64,000 nucleotides of DNA from Epsilonproteobacteria bacterium UBA4036 (lineage in GTDB: Bacteria; Campylobacterota; Campylobacteria; Campylobacterales; Arcobacteraceae). The notes under the pieces are model-generated. The model had not been told where the DNA came from and did no database searches. It was given only the letters and a program-made list of their open reading frames with translations. The stretch is from NCBI GenBank assembly GCA_002382325.1, contig DGAG01000005.1, forward strand, positions 50,084 to 114,083, in the 5' to 3' direction. Below, piece by piece: positions 26,692-35,374 of the stretch. The position numbers and the translations under genes were made by a program. How positions within the stretch are numbered: position 1 is the first letter of the stretch; each line of letters opens with the position of its first letter.

Positions 26692-28276
26692 TAATGGTAT
26701 GCAAAAACGAATGTTGATTATGACATTGGTCGTTTTTGCATTTTTTTTAGCGTATGAGTTTTTAGTACTTAAGCCTCAACAAGAAGCGAAATTAAAAGAG
26801 CAAGCCACACAAACACAAAGTGTTGCAAACAATAATCAAGCCCCCGTTCAAGACGTTCAAGCTCCCGCTGGAACTTCAACAACCTCTGCAAATATGCAAG
26901 CACCAAGTTTTAATACCATTGCACCTAAGAATATTGTTTCTGTGATTAAAACCAATAAAAGTATTTATGAAATAGATACCTTAGGACGAATTGCACAAGT
27001 TACTTTGCAAGAGAGTAAATACATCAATGAAGATGGAAATCAAATCAAACTTTTTGATGTCAATCAGTTACGACCTTTGGAAGTAAGATTTTCTGATGCC
27101 AATTTAAATGATGAAGCGTTTAAAGTTCAAGTCGTAGCCAATCAAGAGCAAGTGGATGCAACACAAGAGAAACAAGTTTTAATCTTAACACAAACTCTTT
27201 CATCTACTACAGTGACAAAAACCATTGCATTTTATCCTGATGGGCATTATGATGTAACGGTGAACACATCAACGCCTCAATCTTTTTTTATGACAACAGG
27301 ATTTAGACCCAATGTTTTAGCCGATATGTATGCAGACCATGGGGCGTTGTTAAAACTCAACGATGGAACATTAACAACATTGCTTGATGGAGATATGGAC
27401 AAAACGGTGAATTTAACAGGGGTTAAATTTGCGTCTGCTTTTGACCGATATTATACAAGTGTGTTGTACAACTTTGAAACCAGTATGGCAGTTTCAATTA
27501 TGAAAGATGCAAACAATGACCCTCAAATGTTTGTTCATGGAAATACCAATTTAACAGTAAGTGGATATGCAGGACCCAAAGAACATATTTTATTAAATTC
27601 GTTAAATCCTGATTTGGTTGATGTCATTGAGTATGGTTTTTTTACCTTCTTAGCAAAACCAATGTTTGTATTTTTACAATTTTTACAAGGATACATTGGA
27701 AACTGGGGTTGGACGATTGTTGCGTTAACCATTATTATTAAATTGATTTTATACCCTTTATCGTACAAGGGTATGGTTTCTATGCAAAAACTCAAAGAGT
27801 TGGCTCCTAAAATTAAAGAACTTCAAACCAAACATAAAGACGATAAACAAAAACAATCTGCTGCGATGATGGAATTGTATAAAAAGCATGGTGCCAATCC
27901 TATGGGTGGGTGTTTACCGTTGATATTACAAATTCCTGTCTTTTTTGCCATTTATCGAGTATTGTTAAACTCGATTGAGTTAAAAGGGGCAGAGTGGATT
28001 TTGTGGATTCACGATTTAGCAGAGATGGACCCTTATTTTGTTTTACCTATTTTAATGGGTGCTTCAATGTATTTACAACAAAAATTAACGCCTAATACAC
28101 TTCAAGATGAAATGCAAAAGAAAATTTTCCAATTTTTACCTGTGGTGTTTACGTTCTTTTTCTTATGGTTCCCAGCTGGATTAACACTTTATTGGTTTAT
28201 CAACAACGTATTTACGATTGCTCAACAATACTATATTAATACGCTGTTTGAAAAACAAAAAGCAACCAAAAAATAA
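26669..28276 (+). CDS. yidC: Membrane protein insertase YidC
   Basis: A 535-residue insertase for inner-membrane proteins. The first membrane span (about 13-32) is followed by a Q/A-rich linker, a large periplasmic domain (about 80-315) typical of Gram-negative YidC, and a C-terminal hydrophobic core with five spans. The core includes GNWGWTIVALTIIIKLILYPL and the cytoplasmic loop MQKLKELAPKIKEL. GGCLPLILQIPVFFAIYRVL contains the conserved motif before the third core helix. It starts at ATG 26669 inside the yidD end. Length is normal. Confidence 0.97.
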   Translation: MNPNMNSNNGMQKRMLIMTLVVFAFFLAYEFLVLKPQQEAKLKEQATQTQSVANNNQAPVQDVQAPAGTSTTSANMQAPSFNTIAPKNIVSVIKTNKSIYEIDTLGRIAQVTLQESKYINEDGNQIKLFDVNQLRPLEVRFSDANLNDEAFKVQVVANQEQVDATQEKQVLILTQTLSSTTVTKTIAFYPDGHYDVTVNTSTPQSFFMTTGFRPNVLADMYADHGALLKLNDGTLTTLLDGDMDKTVNLTGVKFASAFDRYYTSVLYNFETSMAVSIMKDANNDPQMFVHGNTNLTVSGYAGPKEHILLNSLNPDLVDVIEYGFFTFLAKPMFVFLQFLQGYIGNWGWTIVALTIIIKLILYPLSYKGMVSMQKLKELAPKIKELQTKHKDDKQKQSAAMMELYKKHGANPMGGCLPLILQIPVFFAIYRVLLNSIELKGAEWILWIHDLAEMDPYFVLPILMGASMYLQQKLTPNTLQDEMQKKIFQFLPVVFTFFFLWFPAGLTLYWFINNVFTIAQQYYINTLFEKQKATKK

Positions 28277-28288
28277 TAGGATTTTATT

Positions 28289-29164
28289 ATGAAAAAGTTT
28301 GAGGCAAAATCTTTAGAAGAGGCGTATGAGTTAGCAACTAATGCATTCGAGTGTTCTATTACGGATTTAAATATTGATGTGATTCAGCAACCCACTAAAG
28401 GTTTTTTAGGTTTTGGGAAAAAGATTGCGATTATTATGGTTGAACAAAAAAGAGATTACCGAAAAGAGTCGCGAAAAAAAGAGACAAAATATCGTAAAAA
28501 CAGCATCAATATAGAAGAAGTATCAAAAAAGATTGCTCAAAACTGCCAAGATGAATCCAGTGTAGAGTGCCTTAAAGCCAAACAAGAGTTAGAGAGTTAT
28601 AAATCAACACTGCAACTCAAAGATAAAGATGCAATATTTGATAATTTTTATACGCATAAAAACAGTGAAGATAAAAATTTAAAAATATTTATTAAAAAAG
28701 AAAAAGAAGAGATTATTGCTGAAATCAAACGTGATGTAAACAATCTGTTTGGAGAAACATGTTTTGCTTTAGATGAAATTAAAGTAGAATTTTATGACGA
28801 TGAAACCATTTATATGGAGTTTACAGGAGATGATTCCGCATTGCTTATTGGAAAAGAAGGGTATCGATATAAGGCTTTATCGTATATTTTATTCAATTGG
28901 ATCAATGAAAAGTATGGCTTGATGTTGCGTCTTGAGATTGCCGAATTCTTAAAAAATCAAGAAGATGCGATTCACAACTATTTAGAACCTGTGATTGAAA
29001 ATATTAAAGAAAATGGTTCTTATAAAACCAAGCCATTGGATGGTATCTTGGTTCATATTGCCTTAAAACGATTAAGAGAAGAGTTTCCCGATAAATATGT
29101 TGCTGTTAAGACCAATCAAAAAGGGGACAAATACGTACTGGTCAATGAGTACAGAGCCAAATAG
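28289..29164 (+). CDS. jag: Jag/KhpB-family RNA-binding protein
   Basis: A 291-residue protein. The N-terminal Jag_N domain (about 1-50: FEAKSLEEAYELA, PTKGFLGFGKK) is followed by a charged linker and a KH domain (about 170-215). The KH loop appears as LIGKEGYRYKALSYI, a GxxG-type RNA contact. The C-terminal portion occupies the R3H position, but a clear RxxxH motif is not evident. Jag/KhpB proteins bind many RNAs and affect envelope and division genes in other bacteria. The place after yidC and before mnmE is conserved. Confidence 0.88.
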   Translation: MKKFEAKSLEEAYELATNAFECSITDLNIDVIQQPTKGFLGFGKKIAIIMVEQKRDYRKESRKKETKYRKNSINIEEVSKKIAQNCQDESSVECLKAKQELESYKSTLQLKDKDAIFDNFYTHKNSEDKNLKIFIKKEKEEIIAEIKRDVNNLFGETCFALDEIKVEFYDDETIYMEFTGDDSALLIGKEGYRYKALSYILFNWINEKYGLMLRLEIAEFLKNQEDAIHNYLEPVIENIKENGSYKTKPLDGILVHIALKRLREEFPDKYVAVKTNQKGDKYVLVNEYRAK

Positions 29165-29172
29165 GACTCTTT

Positions 29173-30510
29173 TTGCATAACGATACAATTGTTGCCATTG
29201 CAACCGCCAATGGCATTGGTTCCATCAGTATAGTAAGACTCAGTGGAGATGAAGCATTAAACATCGCTTTAAAAATTTCTCATAAAGAGAGTTTAACACC
29301 ACGTTTTGCAACACTTTGCAGTTTATACAATCAACACAATGAAGTGCTCGATGAAGCGTTAATTCTTTATTTTAAAAATCCTTTTTCTTTTACCGGTGAA
29401 GATATTGTTGAGTTTCAATGTCATGGTGGTTTAGCCATTTCAAGTATGATTGTAGAAGTAGCTATTCAAGCTGGTGCCAGACTTGCTACACCCGGTGAGT
29501 TCTCAAAACGAGCTTTTTTAAATGGGAAAATGGATTTAACAAAAGCCGAAGCCATTGCAAAAATTATTGAAGCAAGAAGTGAAGATGCGGTTAAATTACT
29601 GGCCAAACAACTCAAAGGTGAGTTGACTTTTTTTGTTGAAGACATTCGCAAAGATTTGCTCTTTATGTTAGCATACACAGAAGTCAATATTGATTATGCA
29701 GAAGAAGATTTACCCCATGATATCTATACTCAAATAGAGATAAAACTCCACTCAATACAAGACAAACTTCAAAATACCTTAGAAGCCAGTAAAAGAAGAG
29801 AAGGTTTAATCGAAGGTTTTAAAGTTGCGATTGTGGGCAAACCCAATGTGGGGAAAAGTTCCCTTTTAAACAAACTTTTAAATACCAACAGAGCCATTAT
29901 TTCAGATATTGCAGGAACAACACGAGATACCATTGAAGAGAGTGTAAAAATTGGTACGCACCTTATAAAAATAGTGGATACGGCTGGAATACGACAATCT
30001 GAAGATGTGATTGAAAAAATTGGGATTGAAAAATCACTTGAAGCCATCAACGAAGCCGATATTATCGTGGCATTATTTGATAACTCTCATGTTTTAAATG
30101 AGGAAGATAAAACGATTTTATCGTTATTGGAACAAACCACTCAAAAAGAGAAGATTTTGGTTTTAAATAAATGCGATTTAGCCAATCAATTCGACACCTC
30201 TGTTTTGGAAAATTACATTGCTTTAAGCACCAAAGAGAGTATCACTCCTTTGTTAAATACCCTTGAAAATATATTGGATGCTAACACACACAGCGATGAT
30301 ATGACGTTAATCTCAAAACGACAAATTATGGCTGTTGAGCAAACACTCAATCACATTGTGCAAGCCTCAAATCCTTTACAAACAGGTGAGTTGGAGTTTT
30401 TTGCGTATCATATTAATGAAGCGTTAGAAAATATCAGCAATATAACACGACCGTATGAGCATAATCAAATGTTGGATGTTATGTTTGGTGAATTTTGTTT
30501 GGGTAAATAA
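29173..30510 (+). CDS. mnmE: tRNA modification GTPase MnmE
   Basis: A 445-residue GTPase that, with MnmG, installs carboxymethylaminomethyl on U34 of certain tRNAs. The N-terminal tetrahydrofolate-binding domain (about 1-115) starts TIVAIATANGIGSISIVRLSG. A helical domain is interrupted by the G domain with G1 GKPNVGKSS (near 220), G3 DTAG and G4 NKCD. The C-terminus ends FCLGK, matching the conserved CxGK whose cysteine is needed for modification. The start is TTG 29173 with a weak AGGA upstream. No better start exists near the family N-terminus. Confidence 0.97.
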   Translation: MHNDTIVAIATANGIGSISIVRLSGDEALNIALKISHKESLTPRFATLCSLYNQHNEVLDEALILYFKNPFSFTGEDIVEFQCHGGLAISSMIVEVAIQAGARLATPGEFSKRAFLNGKMDLTKAEAIAKIIEARSEDAVKLLAKQLKGELTFFVEDIRKDLLFMLAYTEVNIDYAEEDLPHDIYTQIEIKLHSIQDKLQNTLEASKRREGLIEGFKVAIVGKPNVGKSSLLNKLLNTNRAIISDIAGTTRDTIEESVKIGTHLIKIVDTAGIRQSEDVIEKIGIEKSLEAINEADIIVALFDNSHVLNEEDKTILSLLEQTTQKEKILVLNKCDLANQFDTSVLENYIALSTKESITPLLNTLENILDANTHSDDMTLISKRQIMAVEQTLNHIVQASNPLQTGELEFFAYHINEALENISNITRPYEHNQMLDVMFGEFCLGK

Positions 30511-30530
30511 AATAGGCTATTTACCCAAAC
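30497..30530. terminator. Bidirectional terminator between mnmE and the convergent hemerythrin/PAS gene
   Basis: GTTTGGGTAAATA and TATTTACCCAAAC form a perfect 13-bp stem with an 8-base loop. The left arm is the end of mnmE itself, including its stop codon. Confidence 0.8.
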
Positions 30531-30542
30531 CATAAACCAATA

Positions 30543-31514
30543 TTATTCCCAATCTAAAAGGCGTTTATCCCCTTCTAATTTTCGAATATCGGTTATATCT
30601 TGCGACATTTCAATAACTCCTTTATAGATTCCCTCTTCATCTCTAACAGCAAAGTAACGAATATGAACAAACTGTCCTTTAAATTGAATCCAAAACTCTG
30701 CTGTATTTTGTCGTCCTGCTTTAAACTCTTCAAGGATTTTTAAGACCTGATCCACACTTTTAGGTGGATGACAAAATTTCACTTCTCTTCCTATGATTCC
30801 CGCACTACGAGGGAAAACTCGTTCATCACCGCGATTGTAAAAAACCACTCGATCATTTTCATCGACATAAGTAATATCAACAGGTAAAAATTTAAAGATA
30901 AAGTTGACCTGTTGGGGTGTTAAATAGCCTTCATCGTAATGTGTTTTGTCTTCAAGTGAAAAAGGCAGTTCTCTTTTTTTCTTATCATCTTTGGGATGAA
31001 TATACTCTTCTTGTGCAGGATATGGTGTGGGAGGTGTTGAAAACATCCAACCAATCTCTTCATCGCCTTGTCGCATCTCTTTCCAATCATCAACACTCAA
31101 CATGCCTAAGGCATTGGGCAACAAACGCACTTCTTCAACATTCATTAAATGGGTTAAACTGTTATGCAGTTGGATGAGAGCATTAAAAATGGTTTCATAG
31201 GTTTTGTTTTCAATTTGTTTACGAATATATTTGATTTCTTCACGAATTTGGTCATGAAATGCCCACATATTTTGACTTGGGCTTGTCCATCCATACTTTT
31301 CTAAGTAAGGAAAGAGTTGATTCTCTTTTCTTGCAAAATGTTTTTCTACTTCACATAATTGGTTAAAACAATTAAAGAATTTTTCAAAATCATCTTCAAT
31401 TTTTGTTTGAAACAGTTCCGAAAAAAGCGATTTTATTAAAATATTTTCTTCTAAATAGACTAAAACGGGATGTCCTTGAGGCAGATTCTCATAAGGGTTT
31501 TCTTGTGTGTACAT
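30543..31514 (-). CDS. Hemerythrin-domain and PAS-domain protein (DUF438-related)
   Basis: A 323-residue soluble protein. Residues about 15-150 form a four-helix hemerythrin-like domain with histidines and glutamates at iron-ligand spacing: GHPV, VEKHFARKENQLFPYLEKYG, AFHDQI, LTHLMNVEEVRLLP. Hemerythrin domains bind a di-iron centre and sense O2 or NO. The C-terminal half (about 205-320) is a PAS-like domain (ITYVDENDRVVFYNRG, GVIEMSQDIT). No output domain is seen. The start follows AAAGGAACTATACTTCA. It may be a redox or oxygen sensor, but its partner is unknown. Confidence 0.82.
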   Translation of the reverse strand: MYTQENPYENLPQGHPVLVYLEENILIKSLFSELFQTKIEDDFEKFFNCFNQLCEVEKHFARKENQLFPYLEKYGWTSPSQNMWAFHDQIREEIKYIRKQIENKTYETIFNALIQLHNSLTHLMNVEEVRLLPNALGMLSVDDWKEMRQGDEEIGWMFSTPPTPYPAQEEYIHPKDDKKKRELPFSLEDKTHYDEGYLTPQQVNFIFKFLPVDITYVDENDRVVFYNRGDERVFPRSAGIIGREVKFCHPPKSVDQVLKILEEFKAGRQNTAEFWIQFKGQFVHIRYFAVRDEEGIYKGVIEMSQDITDIRKLEGDKRLLDWE

Positions 31515-31593
31515 TGAAGTATAGTTCCTTTTTTCATTTTAGGAAATATACCCCAATGAGAGAGAATTACAATGATTGCAGTCAATTTATTAT

Positions 31594-32073
31594 TTAATTA
31601 ACCCGTTCCACCCAAATGAGGTTGGCATTTTCTTTGTCAATATCAATCCAAGAGTGGCAGTTAAATTCAATTTTTAAAACGGTACAGGGCTTAAACTCTT
31701 CTTTAAAATTAACAAAGGTATAGGCTAATGCAGCCAATGAGGGGTTGTGTCCTATTAAAAAAAGTTCATTGACCGTATCAAACGTATAGCTGATGGTTTC
31801 AATGAGTTCATTTAAAAAAGCTTGATATAAAACTTCATTAAACATAATGGTTTTATGATACGCCAAATACTCACTGATGATTTCAGCTGTTACTCGTGTA
31901 CGCTTGGCTGGACTGGCTACGATTAAATCAGGGTGTACTTGTAAACTTTTTAAGCGTTCTCCCATGCTGTGAGCTTGTTGGATTCCATGTTCTGAGAGTT
32001 TTAAATCGAAGTTATCCTCCTTTATATAACTGACCGATTTTTCTGGATGTCTCATAATGTATAAGGTTTTCAT
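31594..32073 (-). CDS. sixA: SixA-like histidine phosphatase
   Basis: A 159-residue member of the histidine phosphatase superfamily of SixA type. The catalytic RHP motif is at residues 8-10 (IMRHPEKS), PAKRTRVTAE supplies the phosphate-binding arginine, and LIGHNPSLAAL holds the second catalytic histidine. E. coli SixA removes phosphate from phosphohistidine on HPt or PTS proteins. The target here cannot be deduced. It is followed by a gap and then the hemerythrin/PAS gene on the same strand. Confidence 0.85.
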   Translation of the reverse strand: MKTLYIMRHPEKSVSYIKEDNFDLKLSEHGIQQAHSMGERLKSLQVHPDLIVASPAKRTRVTAEIISEYLAYHKTIMFNEVLYQAFLNELIETISYTFDTVNELFLIGHNPSLAALAYTFVNFKEEFKPCTVLKIEFNCHSWIDIDKENANLIWVERVN

Positions 32074-32205
32074 TTGTCAAAATTCCGTTATTAATAATAA
32101 TTTTTAGTTATCAAATTGTAAATTTTTTTACCTTTCATACAACTAAAAAATATTATAATTTGTGGCATATTTTGGATAAAATTTAAAAACGAAAAAAGGC
32201 TAAAG

Positions 32206-33120
32206 ATGGGATATGATTTAGATAAAAAGTTGGTAATAGGGATTTCATCACGAGCGCTGTTTAATTTAGAAGAAGAGAATAAAATATTTGAAGAACATGG
32301 ATTGGATGCGTATTATAAATATCAAATAGAAAATGAAGATAAACTGATTCAAAAAGGGACAGGATTTCGTTTGGTGAAAAATCTTCTTCGTATCAACGAT
32401 GATTTTCCACAAGATAAACAAGTTGAAGTGATTATTATCTCAAGAAATAATGCCGCAACAAGTTTGCGTATTACCAAATCGATTGAAAAATATAATTTGC
32501 ATATTCAACGTTCTGCGTGGTCAGGAGGAGAAGATATATCTAAATATTTAAAACCCTTTAAAGTGGATTTGTTTTTATCTGCCAATGAAAATGATGTTCA
32601 AGAGGCGATTAATTTAGGTATTGCTGCAGCTCGAATTTTGCCCTATGAAGAGCATCAAGATTCTCAAAGTAATCAAGTACGAATCGCTTTTGATGGTGAT
32701 GCTGTGCTTTTTTCAGAAGAGTCCGAAGTCATTTATAAAACACAAGGTTTGGAAGCTTTTTTAAAGTATGAAATGCAAAATGCCTCTAACCCATTAGTTG
32801 CAGGACCTTTTGCAAAATTATTGAGCTTAATTTCAAACATCCAAGCTAAGTACCCTCAAGAGCAAACACCCATACGCACAGCACTCATAACGGCAAGAAA
32901 CTCTCCTGCTCATGAACGAGTCATACGAACATTAAGTGCTTGGAATGTGCGATTGGATGAAGCTTTCTTTTTAGGTGGTGTGGATAAATATGAAGTGGTC
33001 AATGCTTTTGGTGCTGATATTTTCTTTGATGACCAAGATGTGCATTTACAAAAGACATCAAAAATTGCTCCCAGTGCAAAAGTGCCTTATGCCAAAGAGT
33101 CAATATTAAATCGAATTTAA
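32206..33120 (+). CDS. Cytosolic 5'-nucleotidase I-like protein
   Basis: A 304-residue protein of the 5'-nucleotidase family that includes vertebrate NT5C1 (PF06189). Two similar halves are visible, each beginning with a short acidic or hydrophobic motif and a glutamate-rich helix: LVIGISSRALFNLEEE and VRIAFDGDAVLFSEESE. DGDAVLF carries the HAD-like aspartates. TARNSPAHERVIRTLSAW and DIFFDDQDVHL complete the HAD-type active site. It probably dephosphorylates nucleoside monophosphates in the cytoplasm. It stands alone, between sixA on the other strand and htpX. Confidence 0.85.
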   Translation: MGYDLDKKLVIGISSRALFNLEEENKIFEEHGLDAYYKYQIENEDKLIQKGTGFRLVKNLLRINDDFPQDKQVEVIIISRNNAATSLRITKSIEKYNLHIQRSAWSGGEDISKYLKPFKVDLFLSANENDVQEAINLGIAAARILPYEEHQDSQSNQVRIAFDGDAVLFSEESEVIYKTQGLEAFLKYEMQNASNPLVAGPFAKLLSLISNIQAKYPQEQTPIRTALITARNSPAHERVIRTLSAWNVRLDEAFFLGGVDKYEVVNAFGADIFFDDQDVHLQKTSKIAPSAKVPYAKESILNRI

Positions 33121-33177
33121 TAGCCAACTATTAACTCTTTTTTTATACAATTACACAACTCATTGAAAGGAAAAAAA

Positions 33178-34020
33178 ATGGAGCAAGTAAAAACTGTTAT
33201 TTTGTTAGCTTTTTTAACTGTTTTGTTTGTTGTTATTGGGGGATATGTTGCAGGAAGTAATGGTGCTTTGATTGCATTTTTAATTGCAGCAGGAATTAAT
33301 TTTTATGCCTATTATTATTCCGATAAACGGGTTTTGTCACACTATAATGCGGTCTTAATTGAAGATAAAAACCATCGTTTGCGAAAGATTGTTCAACAAC
33401 TCATTTATAAATCCAATTTACCCATGCCTAAAATCTATATCATTCCTGATAGTGTACCCAATGCCTTTGCAACAGGAAGAAACCACGAAAATGCAGCCAT
33501 TGCTGTGACTCAAGGATTATTGGAACTGTTAAATGAAAAAGAGATAGAAGCTGTGATTGCCCATGAGTTATCGCATATTAAACATTATGATATTTTAATT
33601 GGAACCATTGCCGCAACTTTTGCAGGTGCCATTGCGATGCTTGCCAATATGTTGCAGTTTTCGGCTTTATTTGGCGATAACAGACGTGGGGTTCATCCGG
33701 TTGTTATGATTGTATTAGCCCTTGTGTTACCTCTTGCTGCCGGAATTATTCAAATGACAGTCAGTCGAAGTCGAGAGTATTTAGCCGATGAAGGTGCTGC
33801 AAGAATGACAGGAGATGTTAAGCCTTTACAAACGGCTTTAAGCAAATTGGAAAGTTATGCCAAACGAGGTGAAGTACATAATGCCACAGAACAAACAGCG
33901 CATATGTTTATTATCAATCCTTTTTCAGGACATGAAACACGGTTTTCAGATTTTTTTAGAACCCATCCAACCACGCAAGACAGGATTGCACGACTTGAAG
34001 AGCTTAAATTTGAACTTTAA
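33178..34020 (+). CDS. htpX: Membrane zinc metalloprotease HtpX
   Basis: A 280-residue M48-family protease that degrades damaged inner-membrane proteins. Two N-terminal membrane spans (about 5-50) precede the cytosolic zinc motif HELSH (in AVIAHELSHIKHYD) and the downstream glutamate in SREYLADEGAARM. A further hydrophobic pair lies at about 140-190. The C-terminal NPFSG-FRTHPTTQDRIARL is typical. ATG 33178 is chosen over TTG 33163 because GAAAGG lies 7 bases before it. It is convergent with the DUF134-NifX gene, 4 bases away. Confidence 0.96.
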   Translation: MEQVKTVILLAFLTVLFVVIGGYVAGSNGALIAFLIAAGINFYAYYYSDKRVLSHYNAVLIEDKNHRLRKIVQQLIYKSNLPMPKIYIIPDSVPNAFATGRNHENAAIAVTQGLLELLNEKEIEAVIAHELSHIKHYDILIGTIAATFAGAIAMLANMLQFSALFGDNRRGVHPVVMIVLALVLPLAAGIIQMTVSRSREYLADEGAARMTGDVKPLQTALSKLESYAKRGEVHNATEQTAHMFIINPFSGHETRFSDFFRTHPTTQDRIARLEELKFEL

Positions 34021-34024
34021 GAAA

Positions 34025-34612
34025 TTATTTAAATAAATCAACGACCTCTTCAAAGCTGATGGTATCTTTTAAAATGGGATAAATCCCTTTTGCAATAAGG
34101 GTATTTTTTAAACCGACGCCAATTTTATCGGTAATAAAATAGTTCACTTCATGCTCTTGCAATAAATTTGGCAGTGCCGATGTGGGTTTGGCCGCACCAT
34201 TAAAAGTAGGATTTTTAATCAAAACTTTCGAGGTGAGTTTATACTCTTCAATGTGTAAGATAAAAATAAATTCAGAGTATAAGCTGATCTCTTTTAACTC
34301 CGTTTTACTCGATGAACACACTGCCACATAGAAATCATTTTTAACTTCATGGATTTTTAAGTTATACCCATAAATCAATGCCATCGCAATTTTTCTTCGA
34401 GCATTTTTAAGGATTCGCGTAAACGTTGGACGAGATACATTCATCTTTTGTGCAGCTTCTTCTTGATACATATTTAAAATATTCATCAATTGAATGGCTT
34501 CAATCTCTTCATGCAATAACACAATAGTCTCTTCGGGTTCTACATCTTTGGGACCAAAATATTTGCTGTGCAGTTTTAAACTTAATTCTCGTTGTACTTT
34601 TTCTCGTGCCAT
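34025..34612 (-). CDS. DUF134 helix-turn-helix domain fused to a NifX/NifB-type cofactor-binding domain
   Basis: A 195-residue fusion. Residues 1-95 are a DUF134 regulator: the N-terminus MAREKV and FGPKDVEPEETIVLLHEE fit the family, and EEAAQKMNVSRPTFTRILKNARRKIA is a sigma-region-4-like HTH. Residues 100-195 resemble the dinitrogenase iron-molybdenum cofactor family (NifX/NifB C-terminus/ORP: AVCSSS, EHEVNYFITDKIGVGLKN). An ATG at 34642 would add ten residues absent from the family, so 34612 is chosen, though neither has a good ribosome site. It is divergent from a stand-alone NifX-like gene. Three identical palindromes lie between, so it probably represses both genes. Confidence 0.82.
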   Translation of the reverse strand: MAREKVQRELSLKLHSKYFGPKDVEPEETIVLLHEEIEAIQLMNILNMYQEEAAQKMNVSRPTFTRILKNARRKIAMALIYGYNLKIHEVKNDFYVAVCSSSKTELKEISLYSEFIFILHIEEYKLTSKVLIKNPTFNGAAKPTSALPNLLQEHEVNYFITDKIGVGLKNTLIAKGIYPILKDTISFEEVVDLFK

Positions 34613-34672
34613 GGGTATCTTTTTTTTGGAAAATTCTAGCATATTTTATCAAATTTAGCAAATTTTATATTG

Positions 34673-34743
34673 ACATATGTTCATTAATTTGTTAAAATTC
34701 TAAACATATGTTCATTTGTATTTATAATTCAAACATATGTTCA
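34673..34743. promoter_or_regulatory. Three copies of a palindromic operator, ACATATGTTCA
   Basis: Identical 11-mers occur at 34673-34683, 34704-34714 and 34733-34743. Copies 2 and 3 extend to the perfect palindrome AACATATGTT. Start-to-start spacings are 31 and 29 bases, close to three helical turns, so all sites face the same side of the DNA. They fill the divergent promoter region and are probably bound by the DUF134 protein. Confidence 0.72.
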
Positions 34744-34801
34744 AAAAGAATGAATTATAGTATAGTTGCATCAAAATTACATTACACACGGAGTTAATCA
34801 A

Positions 34802-35134
34802 ATGAGAATTGTATTTCCTACAACAGAAAATATGAGTTATATGTCGCACAGTGCATCGGATATTAATGAAGCAAAATATTTAACCGTCTTAGATATTCAA
34901 AATCAAGATATAGTGGGGGTCGAAACCATCAAAAACTATTTTGCATCAAACAATGAAGATTTTGTACAAACATTCAAAGAGAATCAATACGAAGCCATCG
35001 TAATCCCACAAAGTGCTTCTTTGCCTTTAAATGAGTTGAAAAATGCAGGGATAAATGTTTATACAGATAGCCAATCACAATTGGTATTAAGTGCATTCAA
35101 TGATTTTTTAAATCAAAAATTGGCGTTAGCCTAA
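34802..35134 (+). CDS. NifX/NifB-family (dinitrogenase FeMo-cofactor type) protein
   Basis: A 110-residue single-domain protein with the RNase-H-like fold of the NifX/NifY/ORP family. It starts MRIVFPTTENMSYMSHSASDINEAKYLTV, where family members have their cofactor-binding loop after the first strand. IVIPQSASLPLNELKNAGINVY resembles the conserved second half. ATG 34802 follows ACGGAG. An in-frame start at 34766 is upstream of that site and is rejected. No nif genes are visible, so it is unlikely to serve nitrogenase here. Binding of a metal cluster or a molybdenum-related ligand is a family-based guess. Confidence 0.75.
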   Translation: MRIVFPTTENMSYMSHSASDINEAKYLTVLDIQNQDIVGVETIKNYFASNNEDFVQTFKENQYEAIVIPQSASLPLNELKNAGINVYTDSQSQLVLSAFNDFLNQKLALA

Positions 35135-35137
35135 GTT

Positions 35138-35172
35138 AATCTTTGTGGTTGTACATTACAACCACAAAGATT
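35138..35172 (+). terminator. Strong hairpin after the NifX-like gene
   Basis: AATCTTTGTGGTTGT, loop ACATT and ACAACCACAAAGATT form a perfect 15-bp stem. No T-run follows immediately. It probably terminates transcription or stabilises the mRNA end. Confidence 0.6.
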
Positions 35173-35330
35173 GGGTCAATTATTGATAACATTCTTTCTA
35201 TGAAAAACTCTTAATACTTAAATAATCAATATATCATTTTTTTTCTCATAAATCACTCGAAAGGATTGAAGCTTTAATCTATAAAGAGCTTTAAATTCTT
35301 ATTTGACAACCTTGATACCCTTAGTTAATG

Positions 35331-35369
35331 TTATAAGATATTGACTATTTATATCTTATAAGATATAAT
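35331..35369 (+). promoter_or_regulatory. Toxin-antitoxin promoter with palindromic operator
   Basis: TTGACT (35341-35346) and TATAAT (35364-35369) lie 17 bases apart. The perfect 16-bp palindrome ATATCTTATAAGATAT (35351-35366) overlaps the -10 box. Half-site TTATAAGATAT recurs at 35331-35341. The antitoxin probably binds here. A second candidate promoter is TTGACA (35303-35308) with TAATGT (35326-35331). Confidence 0.65.
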
Positions 35370-35374
35370 TTTGC

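Noticed and set aside
34673..34743. The three ACATATGTTCA copies as a CRISPR-like or transposon repeat
   Set aside because: The units are palindromic, only 11 bases long, phased by helical turns and confined to a divergent promoter, which fits an operator better.
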